The notes beneath the pieces are model-generated. The model worked only from the letters and a program-made list of their open reading frames with translations. It made no database searches and was not told where the DNA came from. Of a stretch of 64,000 nt of DNA, positions 1 through 7,864 are shown piece after piece. Source of the stretch: Pseudomonas graminis. GTDB taxonomy: Bacteria > Pseudomonadota > Gammaproteobacteria > Pseudomonadales > Pseudomonadaceae. Location: contig NZ_SOCR01000013.1 in NCBI RefSeq assembly GCF_004364335.1, forward strand, positions 62,001-126,000. The letters are read 5' to 3'. Made by a program: the position numbers and the translations under genes. Each line of letters begins with the position of its first letter. The stretch's first letter is position 1.

Positions 1-476
1 TCCGGATCGAGGTTGATGCGCAGGCGTTCGAGCAGTTCCGCCGTGCAGCGGTGCATCGCGCGGTGGTCGACCATGTGCAGGCCGTTGAGCTGCTCGCGGC
101 CGATCCAGATGTTTTCGGCGATGCTCATGTGCGGCATCAGGTTGAGTTCCTGATGGATCATGGCGATGCCCGATTGCAGCGCCGCCAGCGGCGACTGGAA
201 CACCACTGGCTTGCCACGCAGGCGGATTTCGCCGGTGTCGGGCTGGTAGATGCCCGCGATGATTTTCATCAGCGTGGACTTGCCCGCGCCGTTCTCGCCC
301 ATCAGCGCCAGCACGCTGCCGGGCCGCACGCGCAGTTGCACGTTGTCCAGCGCCACTACCCCGGGGAAGCCCTTGCTGATGTTGGTGATTTCCAGCAGAT
401 AAGGGTGCTCGGCGTCGTTCGCCGTCCCGGAGACGGGAGGGTTCGTTGAAGCCGAAGCGGTTGCGGAAGCGAACAT
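1..476 (-). CDS. Sugar (probably inositol) ABC importer ATP-binding protein, N-terminal part
   Basis: This is the first 158 codons of a carbohydrate ABC ATPase of the RbsA/MglA/XylG type; the rest runs off the left edge. After a roughly 27-residue Thr/Ser/Ala-rich leader the ABC domain begins, with Walker A GENGAGKST near residue 60 and the Q-loop MIHQELNL near residue 103. That Q-loop sequence is typical of the sugar-importer subgroup with two fused ABC domains. The ATG at 476 has a GAGGAG ribosome site. It lies 84 bases downstream of the binding-protein gene and belongs to the inositol locus, so it probably energises myo-inositol uptake. The permease gene is expected outside the window. Substrate is inferred from context only. 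Confidence 0.93.
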   Translation of the reverse strand, partial: MFASATASASTNPPVSGTANDAEHPYLLEITNISKGFPGVVALDNVQLRVRPGSVLALMGENGAGKSTLMKIIAGIYQPDTGEIRLRGKPVVFQSPLAALQSGIAMIHQELNLMPHMSIAENIWIGREQLNGLHMVDHRAMHRCTAELLERLRINLDP

Positions 477-504
477 GGTCACAGGCTCCTCGGGTGACAG
501 GGTC

Positions 505-533
505 GGCAGAGGCACGACGTGCGGTGCTCTGCC
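505..533 (-). other. Intercistronic hairpin between binding-protein and ATPase genes
   Basis: GGCAGA pairs with TCTGCC and GCAC with GTGC around one bulged G. No T-run follows, so it is not a classical terminator. Such hairpins behind periplasmic binding-protein genes often stabilise the upstream mRNA and lower expression of the ATPase gene; that role is inferred here. Confidence 0.45.
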
Positions 534-560
534 GGGTGTCAGTCGGTGTGAGGTCAGCGG

Positions 561-1487
561 TTATTTGAAGGTGTTGACGTTGTCCGGCGTGATCAGCTTG
601 AAGGGGATCACGATGGCCTGTTCGGCCAGCGTTTCCTTCTTCGCCAGTTTCACGGCCGCATCGATGGCGCCCTCGCCCTGCCCCTTGGCGTCCTGGAACA
701 CCGAGACCGAGAGGTCGCCTTTCTTGACCGCGCTCAGGCCGTCCGGCGTGCCGTCGACGCCGGCCACAAACACCTCACCTTTCTTGCCCGCCTGCTTCAG
801 CGCCATGGCGGCGCCGATGGCCATTTCGTCGTTGTTGGAGATGACCGCTTTGAAGTCACCGCCCTGGGTTAGCCAGTCATTGGTGACGTCCATGCCGCGC
901 TGACGCTGCCAGGCGCCGGTTTGCTCCTGGGTGACTTTGATGTTGGGGTAGTTTTTCAGAACTTCTTTCACGCCCGCCGTGCGGTCGCGGGTCGAGTTGT
1001 TGGCCAGCTCACCGAGCAAGATGACGACGTTGCCTTTGCCGTCCATCTTCTTGGCCAGGTATTCCATCTGCATGCGCCCGGCTTCTTTGTCGTCCGAGGT
1101 CACGGAAGCAACGCCTGCGGGCAGTTTCGGATCGTCCGGGCGGCGGTTGACGTAAACCAGCGGGATGCCGGCGGCCGTGGCCATCTTGGTGATGCGGTTG
1201 GTCGCTTCGGTGTCGACCGGGTTGACGATGAGCGCATCGACTTTCTTGCCGATCAGCTCCTGCACCTGGTCGAGCTGTTTGTTCACGTCATTGCGGCCAT
1301 CGACGAACTGCAGATCGACGCCGCCCATGGCTTTGACTTTCTTGTCCATGTCCTCGCGCATGTAGGTCAGGTAGGTGTCATCGAACTGCGACATGGACAC
1401 GCCGATCTTCAGGTCGGCCGCCAGGGTGGCGCCGCTGCTGAGCATCAGGGCCAGGGCGAGTGAGGTGAAACGGAGTGGGGTATTCAT
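561..1487 (-). CDS. Sugar ABC importer periplasmic substrate-binding protein (probably inositol)
   Basis: A 308-residue periplasmic binding protein of the ribose/galactose (Peripla_BP_4) class. A signal peptide covers about residues 1-24, cut after TLAA before DLKIG. The family pattern is clear: VSMSQFDDTY near the mature N-terminus, DALIVNPVDTEA in the middle, and NDEMAIGAAMALKQAG with GVDGTPDGL towards the end. The start was placed at 1487 because GGAGAAAGA lies just upstream and the signal peptide begins there; a longer open frame to 1679 has no support. It heads a transporter unit with its own AT-rich promoter region and candidate IolR site, so myo-inositol or an inositol isomer is the likely ligand. 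Confidence 0.93.
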   Translation of the reverse strand: MNTPLRFTSLALALMLSSGATLAADLKIGVSMSQFDDTYLTYMREDMDKKVKAMGGVDLQFVDGRNDVNKQLDQVQELIGKKVDALIVNPVDTEATNRITKMATAAGIPLVYVNRRPDDPKLPAGVASVTSDDKEAGRMQMEYLAKKMDGKGNVVILLGELANNSTRDRTAGVKEVLKNYPNIKVTQEQTGAWQRQRGMDVTNDWLTQGGDFKAVISNNDEMAIGAAMALKQAGKKGEVFVAGVDGTPDGLSAVKKGDLSVSVFQDAKGQGEGAIDAAVKLAKKETLAEQAIVIPFKLITPDNVNTFK

Positions 1488-1505
1488 GAACGGTCTTTCT
1501 CCAGA

Positions 1506-1518
1506 TTCTTGTTGTTGT
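1506..1518 (-). promoter_or_regulatory. Candidate Hfq/Crc catabolite-repression motif ahead of the binding-protein gene
   Basis: The transcript carries ACAACAACAAGAA about 20 bases before the start codon, fitting the AAnAAnAA pattern bound by Hfq with Crc in pseudomonads. Similar motifs precede iolC, iolE and iolD, which supports a shared translational control. Confidence 0.5.
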
Positions 1519-1915
1519 AATGGCAGAGCTGACGACGGCTGGAGGTGCTGACGCTTAGCGCGGAGCCGTTGGCGCCGTGTCTGAAAGATGCGCGACCGAC
1601 CCGCCCGATGCCCCGCACACCACAACGCCGCGGCGTTCGACGCAGAGCACGTGAGCGATGGTTTCAAGGGCGGATTCAAAGGCGGGGGCAGCGTTGATCA
1701 ATCTGCGGGAAGCTGCGCGGGAAACAGCACGGGGAATGGCGGGAAGCGCGAGTAAGAAGGGACGGCAAGCCTTGGCGGCTGATCTGAAGATGTTCATCGG
1801 CGGTACCTGTCTGCGATTGGCTTTCTTGTTTTTGTGTCGCTCGTTCGGCCTGCTGCCGGGAGACCCGACACCAGGCGCTGACGGCGATCGTCGGCAACCT
1901 GGAAATGACTCTATT

Positions 1916-1957
1916 GGAAAATAATTTCTACTTCAACAGCTTTTAGAATTAATTTCT
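1916..1957. promoter_or_regulatory. Candidate IolR operators at the transporter promoter
   Basis: GGAA-N6-TTCT lies at 1916-1929, one base off the GGAA-N6-TTCC pattern described for RpiR-type IolR of rhizobia. A second inverted pair, AGAA-N5-TTCT, lies at 1945-1957. The 11-base word GAAAATAATTT at 1917-1927 recurs exactly, on the other strand, at 10926-10936 in the iolC/iolR divergent region. Confidence 0.55.
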
Positions 1958-2011
1958 ATTTTGATGTTTGGTCGTCAGAAGCTCAGTTATCGGGGGTGTA
2001 TGCAAACCGTT

Positions 2012-2177
2012 GTAGGAGCCGGCTTGCTGGCGAACGCGGTGTGTCATTAACCGTTTCGGGTGCCAGTACACCGTGGGTTCGCCAGCAAGCCGGCTCCTAC
2101 GGGTCGGGGGGTGTCATCTCCATTTCTGGTGCAGACCCACCGCGTTCGCCATCAAGGCGGCTCCTACGGATTGGGGT
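2012..2177. repeat. Cluster of three REP units
   Basis: Three copies of the palindromic unit built on GTAGGAGCCGGCTTGCTGGC: one forward at 2012-2041, one inverted at 2075-2100 and a diverged inverted copy at 2138-2176. The same unit recurs at 3268-3357 and 5380-5468. This is the form of pseudomonad REP/REPIN elements. Confidence 0.85.
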
Positions 2178-2212
2178 TTGTGAGCCAGTTTGATCTTCAT
2201 CGTGGGCGTCTG

Positions 2213-3232
2213 CTAGATCGCTACCACCCTGCCCTCCATTGCGCTGATCCTCGCGGCATCCAGCACGCTGGCCGAGGTCACCGCATCGTTCGCATCCACG
2301 GGATTGCGCCCCTGATTCATCACCGCCTCCTGCCACTGCCGGTAAAATTCGGTCCAGCAGCCGCGCTCTGACGGGACCCGCTCGCGGTGTTCGCCCTGCT
2401 CGAACCAGCCCCAGCGGCGATGTTCCTCCACGCCCCAGTGTTCGCCTTCGGATCGGGGGGATAACCCGGCCAGTGCGGCGGCTTCCTGACCGTCGAGGCC
2501 CTCCACGGTATAGCAGCCCTGTGAACCGTTGACCCGAAATCTCGGGCCTTGAGCGTTTTGCAGGCAGTTGCCCCACAAGTGCGAAACCACGCCGCTGTCA
2601 TGGGTCAGCGACATAAAGAAGCCGTGATCGACCTTTTTCTCCGGCGTCGCGAACTCTAGCTCGGCGTACACCCGCTTAACCGGCCCGAACAGCAGCAACG
2701 CCTGATCCACCAGATGGCTGCCGAGATCGCGGAGAATGCCGCCGCCACTTTCCTTGCCAACAGACGAGGGCGAGTAGCGCTCGACCCGGGACTCGAAGCG
2801 GCTGATGTCGCCCAAAACGCCCTGATCGATCAGCTTGCGCACGGTGAGAAAATCCGAGTCCCAGCGGCGGTTCTGGTACACGCCCAAGAGCACGCCGCGG
2901 CGTTCGGCAGCGTCCACCAGTTCCTGGGCCGCCTGGGCATCCGGCGCGAACGGTTTGTCGCTGACCACAGGCACGCCCAGTTCGATGGCTTCAAGAATCA
3001 AGGCACGCCGGGAGGCCAGCGGCGTCGAGATCACCACCGCATCGACACCGGCGGCGACCAGATCGGCCAGGCTGTCGAAGGCCGGGACCTTGGGGTAATC
3101 GTTGCGCAGGTCCTGACGGCGTTCCGGCGAACGGGTGACCACGCCGGCAAACGTCACGCCGGGCTGGCTGGCAATCAGCGGCGCGTGAAAGTAGCGCCCG
3201 CCCTTGCCGTAGCCGATGAGTCCGATTTTCAT
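2213..3232 (-). CDS. Gfo/Idh/MocA family oxidoreductase (scyllo-inositol dehydrogenase-like)
   Basis: A 339-residue NAD(P)-dependent oxidoreductase. The N-terminal Rossmann motif GLIGYGKGGRYFHAPLI resembles the YdgJ/IolW subgroup more than classical IolG. The family motif DKPFA, with the conserved Lys, lies at about residue 95, and DLGSHLVDQALLLFG near 180 fits the C-terminal domain. The start at 3232 fits the Rossmann fold; a longer frame to 3343 runs through REP DNA. As part of the inositol locus it probably oxidises myo- or scyllo-inositol to an inosose, the step before IolE. A canonical iolG is not seen in the window and could lie beyond the ABC genes. Confidence 0.88.
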   Translation of the reverse strand: MKIGLIGYGKGGRYFHAPLIASQPGVTFAGVVTRSPERRQDLRNDYPKVPAFDSLADLVAAGVDAVVISTPLASRRALILEAIELGVPVVSDKPFAPDAQAAQELVDAAERRGVLLGVYQNRRWDSDFLTVRKLIDQGVLGDISRFESRVERYSPSSVGKESGGGILRDLGSHLVDQALLLFGPVKRVYAELEFATPEKKVDHGFFMSLTHDSGVVSHLWGNCLQNAQGPRFRVNGSQGCYTVEGLDGQEAAALAGLSPRSEGEHWGVEEHRRWGWFEQGEHRERVPSERGCWTEFYRQWQEAVMNQGRNPVDANDAVTSASVLDAARISAMEGRVVAI

Positions 3233-3267
3233 AGTTCTCTCCATTTTCGCGGCTGTACACGATCCCT

Positions 3268-3357
3268 TGTAGGAGCCGGCTTGCTGGCGAACGCGGTGGA
3301 TCAGCTGCAAAGATGTTGACTGAACCAACGCATTCGCCAGCAAGCCGGCTCCTACAG
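3268..3357. repeat. REPIN between iolD and the oxidoreductase gene
   Basis: Two REP units in inverted orientation (3268-3299 forward, 3328-3356 inverted) flank about 28 unrelated bases. They can form a long hairpin in the intercistronic mRNA. Confidence 0.85.
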
Positions 3358-3370
3358 AGAGGGTGCTTCC

Positions 3371-5302
3371 TCAATACTGACGGGCCTTGGCCAACGCCGT
3401 TTTTTGCCGCTCATACGCCTCGGCGGTCGTGCCCGTGGTCGACACCTGCGCCACGCCCACCCGCCACCACGACAGGTAACCGTGAATCATGGTTTTCGGC
3501 AGCACCTTGATGTCGATCAGCGTCGAAACGGTCTGCCTGCGCGCGTCGGCCAGTGCCGCTTCCAGCTCCTGAGCGTTGCTGACCTTGTACGTCTTGCAGC
3601 CATAAGCCGCCGCACTCATCGCGAAATCCACCGGCACGAGGTCGCCATCCAGCTGCCCGGTCTCGGCATTGCGATAACGGAACTCGGTGCCGAAACTGCC
3701 CATGCCGTTGCCCATCTGCAAATTGTTGATGCAACCGAAGGCCATGTTGTCCAGTAGCACCACGTTGATCTTGCGCCGTTCCTGAATCGACGTGGCCAGC
3801 TCCGAGTGCAGCATCATGTAGGAACCGTCGCCGACCAGCGCGTACACCTCACGCTCCGGCGCCGCCATTTTCACGCCCAGCGCGGCGTTGACCTCATAGC
3901 CCATGCACGAATAGCCGTACTCGACGTGATAACTGTCAACACTGGTGCTGCGCCAGGCCCGCTGCAAATCGCCGGGCAGACTGCCAGCCGCCGCGACGAT
4001 GACCGCGTCCGCCGGCAATTGCTGATTGAGCACGCCCAGCACCCGGCTCTGGGTCAGGCACGACCCGGTCATCTCGATGAAATCCCGCAGCACCTGAGGG
4101 TCAAGATGGCCGCTGACTTCCGGCTCGAAATCCTCGGTCTGGTATTCCACGGCGTACAACCGGTCCACTTCCGCGTCTAGGGCAGCCCTCGCCTCTCGCG
4201 GCTGATCGCCCCATTGCGCGCGGTAGTCGCCCAACTGATCCGCCAGCAACTGCAACGCCAGACGCGCATCGGCCAGCACCTGCACGCCATCGAGTTTCTG
4301 CACGTCGAATGCACCGACGTTGAGGTTAAGGAACTGCACGTCGGGGTTTTGAAAGAGGGACTTCGAGCCGGTGGTGAAGTCGCTGTAACGGGTGCCGACG
4401 CCGATAATCAGGTCAGCTTCCCGGGCCAGGGTATTGGCCGCCAGGGTGCCGGTCTCGCCGATGCCGCCCATGTTCAGCGAATGGGCGGAAACGATGGCGC
4501 TCTTGCCCGCCTGTGTTTCGCTGAACGGAATGCCGAAGCGCTCGGCGAACGCCTGCAACTCGGCGGCCGCGCCGGAATAGCGCACGCCACCGCCACAGAT
4601 CAGCAGCGGTTTGCGTTTGCCTTTGAGCAGCGCCACGGCGTCATCGAGCATGGCTTTGGTGGGCGGACGTCGGTCGATGCGGTGCACGCGTTTTTGCAGG
4701 AAGGAATCGGGGTAATCGTAGGCTTCGGCCTGCACGTCCTGGGGCAGCGCCAGGGTGACGGCGCCGGTTTCGGCAGGGTCGGTGAGCACGCGCATGGCGT
4801 TCAAGGCCGCGCTCATCAGCTGTTCGGGGCGGTTGATGCGGTCCCAGTATTTGCTCACGGCCTTGAAGGCGTCGTTGGTGCTGATGCTGAGGTCGTGGAA
4901 CTGTTCGATCTGTTGCAGCACCGGATCGGGCTGGCGACTGGCGTAGACATCGCCGGGCAGCAACAGCAGCGGAATGCGGTTGGCCGATGCGGTGGCCGCG
5001 GCGGTGATCATGTTGGCGGCGCCGGGGCCGACCGATGAGCTACAGGCGTAGACTTTGCGCCGCAGGTGTTGCTTGGCAAAACCCATGGCGGCGTGGCACA
5101 TGCCTTGTTCGTTGCGGCCTTGGTGGACGATGAGCTCGCCGCTGTCCTGCTCCAGCGCCTGGCCCAGGCCCAGCACGTTGCCGTGACCAAAAATGGTGAA
5201 CACGCCGGCGACGAACTTGCTCTGCACGCCGTCGACTTCGACGTACTGGTTATCGAGAAACTTCACCAGGGCCTGGGCCATGGTCAATCGAGTCGTGGTC
5301 AT
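3371..5302 (-). CDS. iolD: 3D-(3,5/4)-trihydroxycyclohexane-1,2-dione hydrolase
   Basis: A 643-residue thiamine-diphosphate enzyme that opens the inositol ring by hydrolysing trihydroxycyclohexane-1,2-dione to 5-deoxy-glucuronate, step three of inositol breakdown. The acetolactate-synthase-like layout is visible. The N-terminal domain has HQGRNEQGMCHAAMGFAK, with the catalytic Glu near residue 60; the central domain has LLICGGGVRYSGA; the C-terminal ThDP motif starts VGDGSYMMLHSEL and continues to NNLQMGNG. Length matches the family. The ATG at 5302 has AAGGTG upstream, next to an A-rich Hfq/Crc-like motif. REPINs lie on both sides, so its mRNA segment may be separately processed. Confidence 0.96.
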   Translation of the reverse strand: MTTTRLTMAQALVKFLDNQYVEVDGVQSKFVAGVFTIFGHGNVLGLGQALEQDSGELIVHQGRNEQGMCHAAMGFAKQHLRRKVYACSSSVGPGAANMITAAATASANRIPLLLLPGDVYASRQPDPVLQQIEQFHDLSISTNDAFKAVSKYWDRINRPEQLMSAALNAMRVLTDPAETGAVTLALPQDVQAEAYDYPDSFLQKRVHRIDRRPPTKAMLDDAVALLKGKRKPLLICGGGVRYSGAAAELQAFAERFGIPFSETQAGKSAIVSAHSLNMGGIGETGTLAANTLAREADLIIGVGTRYSDFTTGSKSLFQNPDVQFLNLNVGAFDVQKLDGVQVLADARLALQLLADQLGDYRAQWGDQPREARAALDAEVDRLYAVEYQTEDFEPEVSGHLDPQVLRDFIEMTGSCLTQSRVLGVLNQQLPADAVIVAAAGSLPGDLQRAWRSTSVDSYHVEYGYSCMGYEVNAALGVKMAAPEREVYALVGDGSYMMLHSELATSIQERRKINVVLLDNMAFGCINNLQMGNGMGSFGTEFRYRNAETGQLDGDLVPVDFAMSAAAYGCKTYKVSNAQELEAALADARRQTVSTLIDIKVLPKTMIHGYLSWWRVGVAQVSTTGTTAEAYERQKTALAKARQY

Positions 5303-5311
5303 GCTTGCACC

Positions 5312-5323
5312 TTGTTGTTATTT
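5312..5323 (-). promoter_or_regulatory. Candidate Hfq/Crc motif ahead of iolD
   Basis: The transcript carries AAATAACAACAA immediately before the AAGGTG ribosome site of iolD, matching the A-rich triplet pattern used by Hfq/Crc. Confidence 0.5.
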
Positions 5324-5379
5324 GAGGTGATGAAGCCCCGCTGTGCTGACTCCGCTGTCAGCGGGCTCGTCACGCGATC

Positions 5380-5468
5380 TGTGGGACCCGGCTTGCTGGC
5401 GAATGCGGTGGGGCAGTCAACACATTTGGCGCTGATCAACCGCGTTCGCCAGCAAGCCGGCTCCTACA
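5380..5468. repeat. REPIN between iolA and iolD
   Basis: A slightly diverged forward unit at 5380-5412 and an inverted unit at 5439-5468 of the GTAGGAGCCGGCTTGCTGGC family fill most of the 224-base gap. Confidence 0.85.
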
Positions 5469-5526
5469 AAGCGAACCCTTCAGCGTGTCCGTAAAGCCCC
5501 AAACGAATATCGGCGTTCGGCGCTCG

Positions 5527-7026
5527 TTACTTCGCCGTCGGCATGCTGAATTCCGCGCCCTTGGCGATGCTGTCCGGCCAGCGCTGCATGACGCTTTTGT
5601 AGCGGCTGTAAAAGCGCAGGCCTTCTTCGCCGTAGGCATGGTGATCGCCGAACAGCGACCGCTTCCAGCCGCCGAACGAGTGCCAGGCCATCGGCACCGG
5701 GATCGGCACGTTGATGCCCACCATGCCGACCTTGATGTTGCGCGCAAAGGCCCGGGCGATGCCGCCGTCGCTGGTAAAACACGATACGCCGTTGCCGAAT
5801 TCGTGGGCGTTGATCAGCTCCACCGCCGAGGCAAAATCAGGCACGTGAACGATGCCCAGCACCGGACCGAAAATCTCCTCCTTATAGATAGTCATCTCCG
5901 GCGTCACGTCATCGAACAACGTGGCGCCGACGAAGAAGCCCTGTTCTGCTCCCGGCACGCTGAAGTTGCGCCCGTCGACGATCAGCTTCGCGCCTTCCTG
6001 CACGCCCTGGGCGATGTAGCCCTCGACCTTGGCCTTGTGCACCGCCGTCACCAGCGGGCCCATGTCCGAATCGGCGTTCATGCCGTTGCCGACCTTGAGC
6101 CCATCGATGCGCGGCAGCAGCTTGTCGATGAGTTTCTGGCCCACGTCGCCCACCACCACGGCGATGGAAATCGCCATGCAGCGCTCGCCGGCCGAACCGT
6201 AGGCCGCGCCGATCAATGCGTCGGCGGCCTGATCCAGGTCGGCATCGGGCATGACGATCATGTGATTTTTCGCACCGCCGAGCGCCTGCACGCGTTTGCC
6301 GTGGGCAGTGCCCTGCTGATGAATGTATTCGGCGATGGGCGTGGAGCCGACAAACGATATCGCCTCGATGCCCTTGTGCTGCAACAACGCGTCCACGGCC
6401 ACCTTGTCGCCCTGCACCACGTTGAACACGCCATCCGGCAGGCCCGCCTGTTTCAACAGCTGCGCCATGAGCAGGCTCGCCGACGGGTCGCGCTCGGACG
6501 GTTTGAGGATGAAGCAGTTGCCGGTGACCAGCGCCATGGGGATCATCCACAGCGGCACCATCACCGGGAAGTTAAACGGCGTGACGCCCGCGCAAACCCC
6601 CAGCGGCTGGCGCAGGTTCCAGTTGTCGATGCCGCCACCGATGTTGTCGCTGTAGTCGCTTTTCAACAGGCTCGGCGCGCCGCAGGCGAACTCGACGATC
6701 TCGATGCCACGGACCACTTCGCCCTTGGCATCGGAAAATACCTTGCCGTGCTCGCGGCAGATGATGGCCGCCAGCTCGTCATGGTGCTGGTCGAGCAATT
6801 CCTTGAACTTGAACATCACCCGCGCACGCCGCAGGGACGACTGATCCGCCCAGGCGGGAAATGCCGCCTGGGCAGCGACAACGGCTTCATCGACGGTCTT
6901 CAGTTCCGCCAGCGCCACCCGGGCCTGCACAGCGCCGGTGGCCGGATTGAACACGTCACTGAAACGCTTGGCGCTGTCGTGAATCTGGCCGTTGATGTAG
7001 TGGCCGATGATCGGGGCAGTGCTCAT
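5527..7026 (-). CDS. iolA: Methylmalonate-semialdehyde dehydrogenase (CoA-acylating)
   Basis: A 499-residue aldehyde dehydrogenase of the MmsA/IolA type, which converts malonic semialdehyde from inositol to acetyl-CoA and CO2. It has the MMSDH signatures PLGVCAGVTPFNFPVMVP, FVGSTPIAEYI and the catalytic-Cys motif GSAGERCMAIS near residue 285. The general-base Glu of ordinary ALDHs is replaced in ALGGAKNHM, as usual in CoA-acylating members. The ATG at 7026 has an AAGGAG site. It lies 26 bases after iolB in the same unit. It could also serve valine degradation, but the position argues for inositol. Confidence 0.95.
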   Translation of the reverse strand: MSTAPIIGHYINGQIHDSAKRFSDVFNPATGAVQARVALAELKTVDEAVVAAQAAFPAWADQSSLRRARVMFKFKELLDQHHDELAAIICREHGKVFSDAKGEVVRGIEIVEFACGAPSLLKSDYSDNIGGGIDNWNLRQPLGVCAGVTPFNFPVMVPLWMIPMALVTGNCFILKPSERDPSASLLMAQLLKQAGLPDGVFNVVQGDKVAVDALLQHKGIEAISFVGSTPIAEYIHQQGTAHGKRVQALGGAKNHMIVMPDADLDQAADALIGAAYGSAGERCMAISIAVVVGDVGQKLIDKLLPRIDGLKVGNGMNADSDMGPLVTAVHKAKVEGYIAQGVQEGAKLIVDGRNFSVPGAEQGFFVGATLFDDVTPEMTIYKEEIFGPVLGIVHVPDFASAVELINAHEFGNGVSCFTSDGGIARAFARNIKVGMVGINVPIPVPMAWHSFGGWKRSLFGDHHAYGEEGLRFYSRYKSVMQRWPDSIAKGAEFSMPTAK

Positions 7027-7052
7027 TGCAGGCTCCTTCAATAAGTGGGGAA

Positions 7053-7862
7053 TTACAGGTCGAGCAGCCAACTGTGCTGCGGATCATTGTGAAATTGCCA
7101 GGCGCGTTTCGGGCCGGCCATCACATTCAAATAGTAGGACTCATAGCCGTATGGCACGGTGACCGGGTGATACCCCTTGGGCACCGTGACCAGATCGTTG
7201 TTCTCCACGGCCATGGCCTGATCGATGCTGCGATCGTCGGTGTACACGCGCTGGAACACATAGCCCTGGGGCGGGTTGACCTGATGGTAATAGGTTTCTT
7301 CGAGAAAGCTCTGGTGCGGCAAATCATCTGTGTCGTGCTTGTGGGGCGGGTAGCTGGACGAGTGGCCCGAGGGCGTGCGCACTTCCACCACCAGCAACGA
7401 ATGCGCGGGTTCAGAATCGGGGAGGATGTCGCAGACGTAACGGGTGTTGGCCGCCCGGCCGCGCACGCTGCGTTTCATCGTATCCGGGTTGATCACCCGC
7501 GCGGGCAAGTCTTTGGACGCATCGCCCGGCGCGGCGCACACGGCAATCTGCACCGCGCTCAACGCCGTGATTTCGGCCTGACTGCCCGGCGGCAGGTACA
7601 CGGCGAAGGGCGATTTGTCCTCGAACACGGACTGCCGATCGCCGAGGTTTTCCCAGTTGAAACTGCCATGCCCCGGCGCCTGGCCGGTGACGCTGATGCG
7701 GCCACTGAGCAGCACCAGACAGATTTCCTTGTCACCCGCACTCACCGGCAGACGTTCGCCGACACTCAACCGGTGGGCGGAGAATCCGACGTACGTCAGC
7801 ACGCCGTCGGCCAGCGCGACTACATCGCGCCCTTCGGCCTTGCTCTTGACCAAAAGATTCAT
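7053..7862 (-). CDS. iolB: 5-deoxy-glucuronate isomerase
   Basis: A 269-residue bicupin isomerase that turns 5-deoxy-glucuronate into 2-deoxy-5-keto-gluconate. Visible family marks are SSYPPHKHDTDDLP, with the metal-binding His cluster, followed by LEETYYHQVNPPQGYVFQRVY. Next come DLVTVPKGYHPVTVPYGYESYYLNVMAG and a C-terminus near HDPQHSW-like residues. The ATG at 7862 was chosen for its GAGGAG site nine bases upstream. A GTG at 7868 is in frame but overlaps the iolE stop. Only two bases separate it from iolE, so the two are translationally coupled. Confidence 0.96.
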   Translation of the reverse strand: MNLLVKSKAEGRDVVALADGVLTYVGFSAHRLSVGERLPVSAGDKEICLVLLSGRISVTGQAPGHGSFNWENLGDRQSVFEDKSPFAVYLPPGSQAEITALSAVQIAVCAAPGDASKDLPARVINPDTMKRSVRGRAANTRYVCDILPDSEPAHSLLVVEVRTPSGHSSSYPPHKHDTDDLPHQSFLEETYYHQVNPPQGYVFQRVYTDDRSIDQAMAVENNDLVTVPKGYHPVTVPYGYESYYLNVMAGPKRAWQFHNDPQHSWLLDL

Positions 7863-7864
7863 GT

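Larger units (their letters stand above)
1488..2212. other. 725-bp intergenic region with transporter promoter and REP units
   Basis: No credible gene lies here. On the transporter side there is an A-rich Hfq/Crc-like motif at 1506-1518. An AT-rich stretch with candidate operators occupies about 1911-1960. Three REP copies occupy 2012-2177. The gap separates the catabolic genes from the ABC importer genes, which share orientation, and probably gives the transporter its own promoter. Confidence 0.6.

Noticed and set aside
2012..5468. Recurrent 30-base units considered as a CRISPR array
   Set aside because: Copies are in both orientations, widely separated by genes and self-palindromic; they are REP elements.
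5485..7044. 519-codon open frame on the plus strand opposite iolA
   Set aside because: It mirrors iolA codons in a high-GC gene, has no recognisable domain and no ribosome site.
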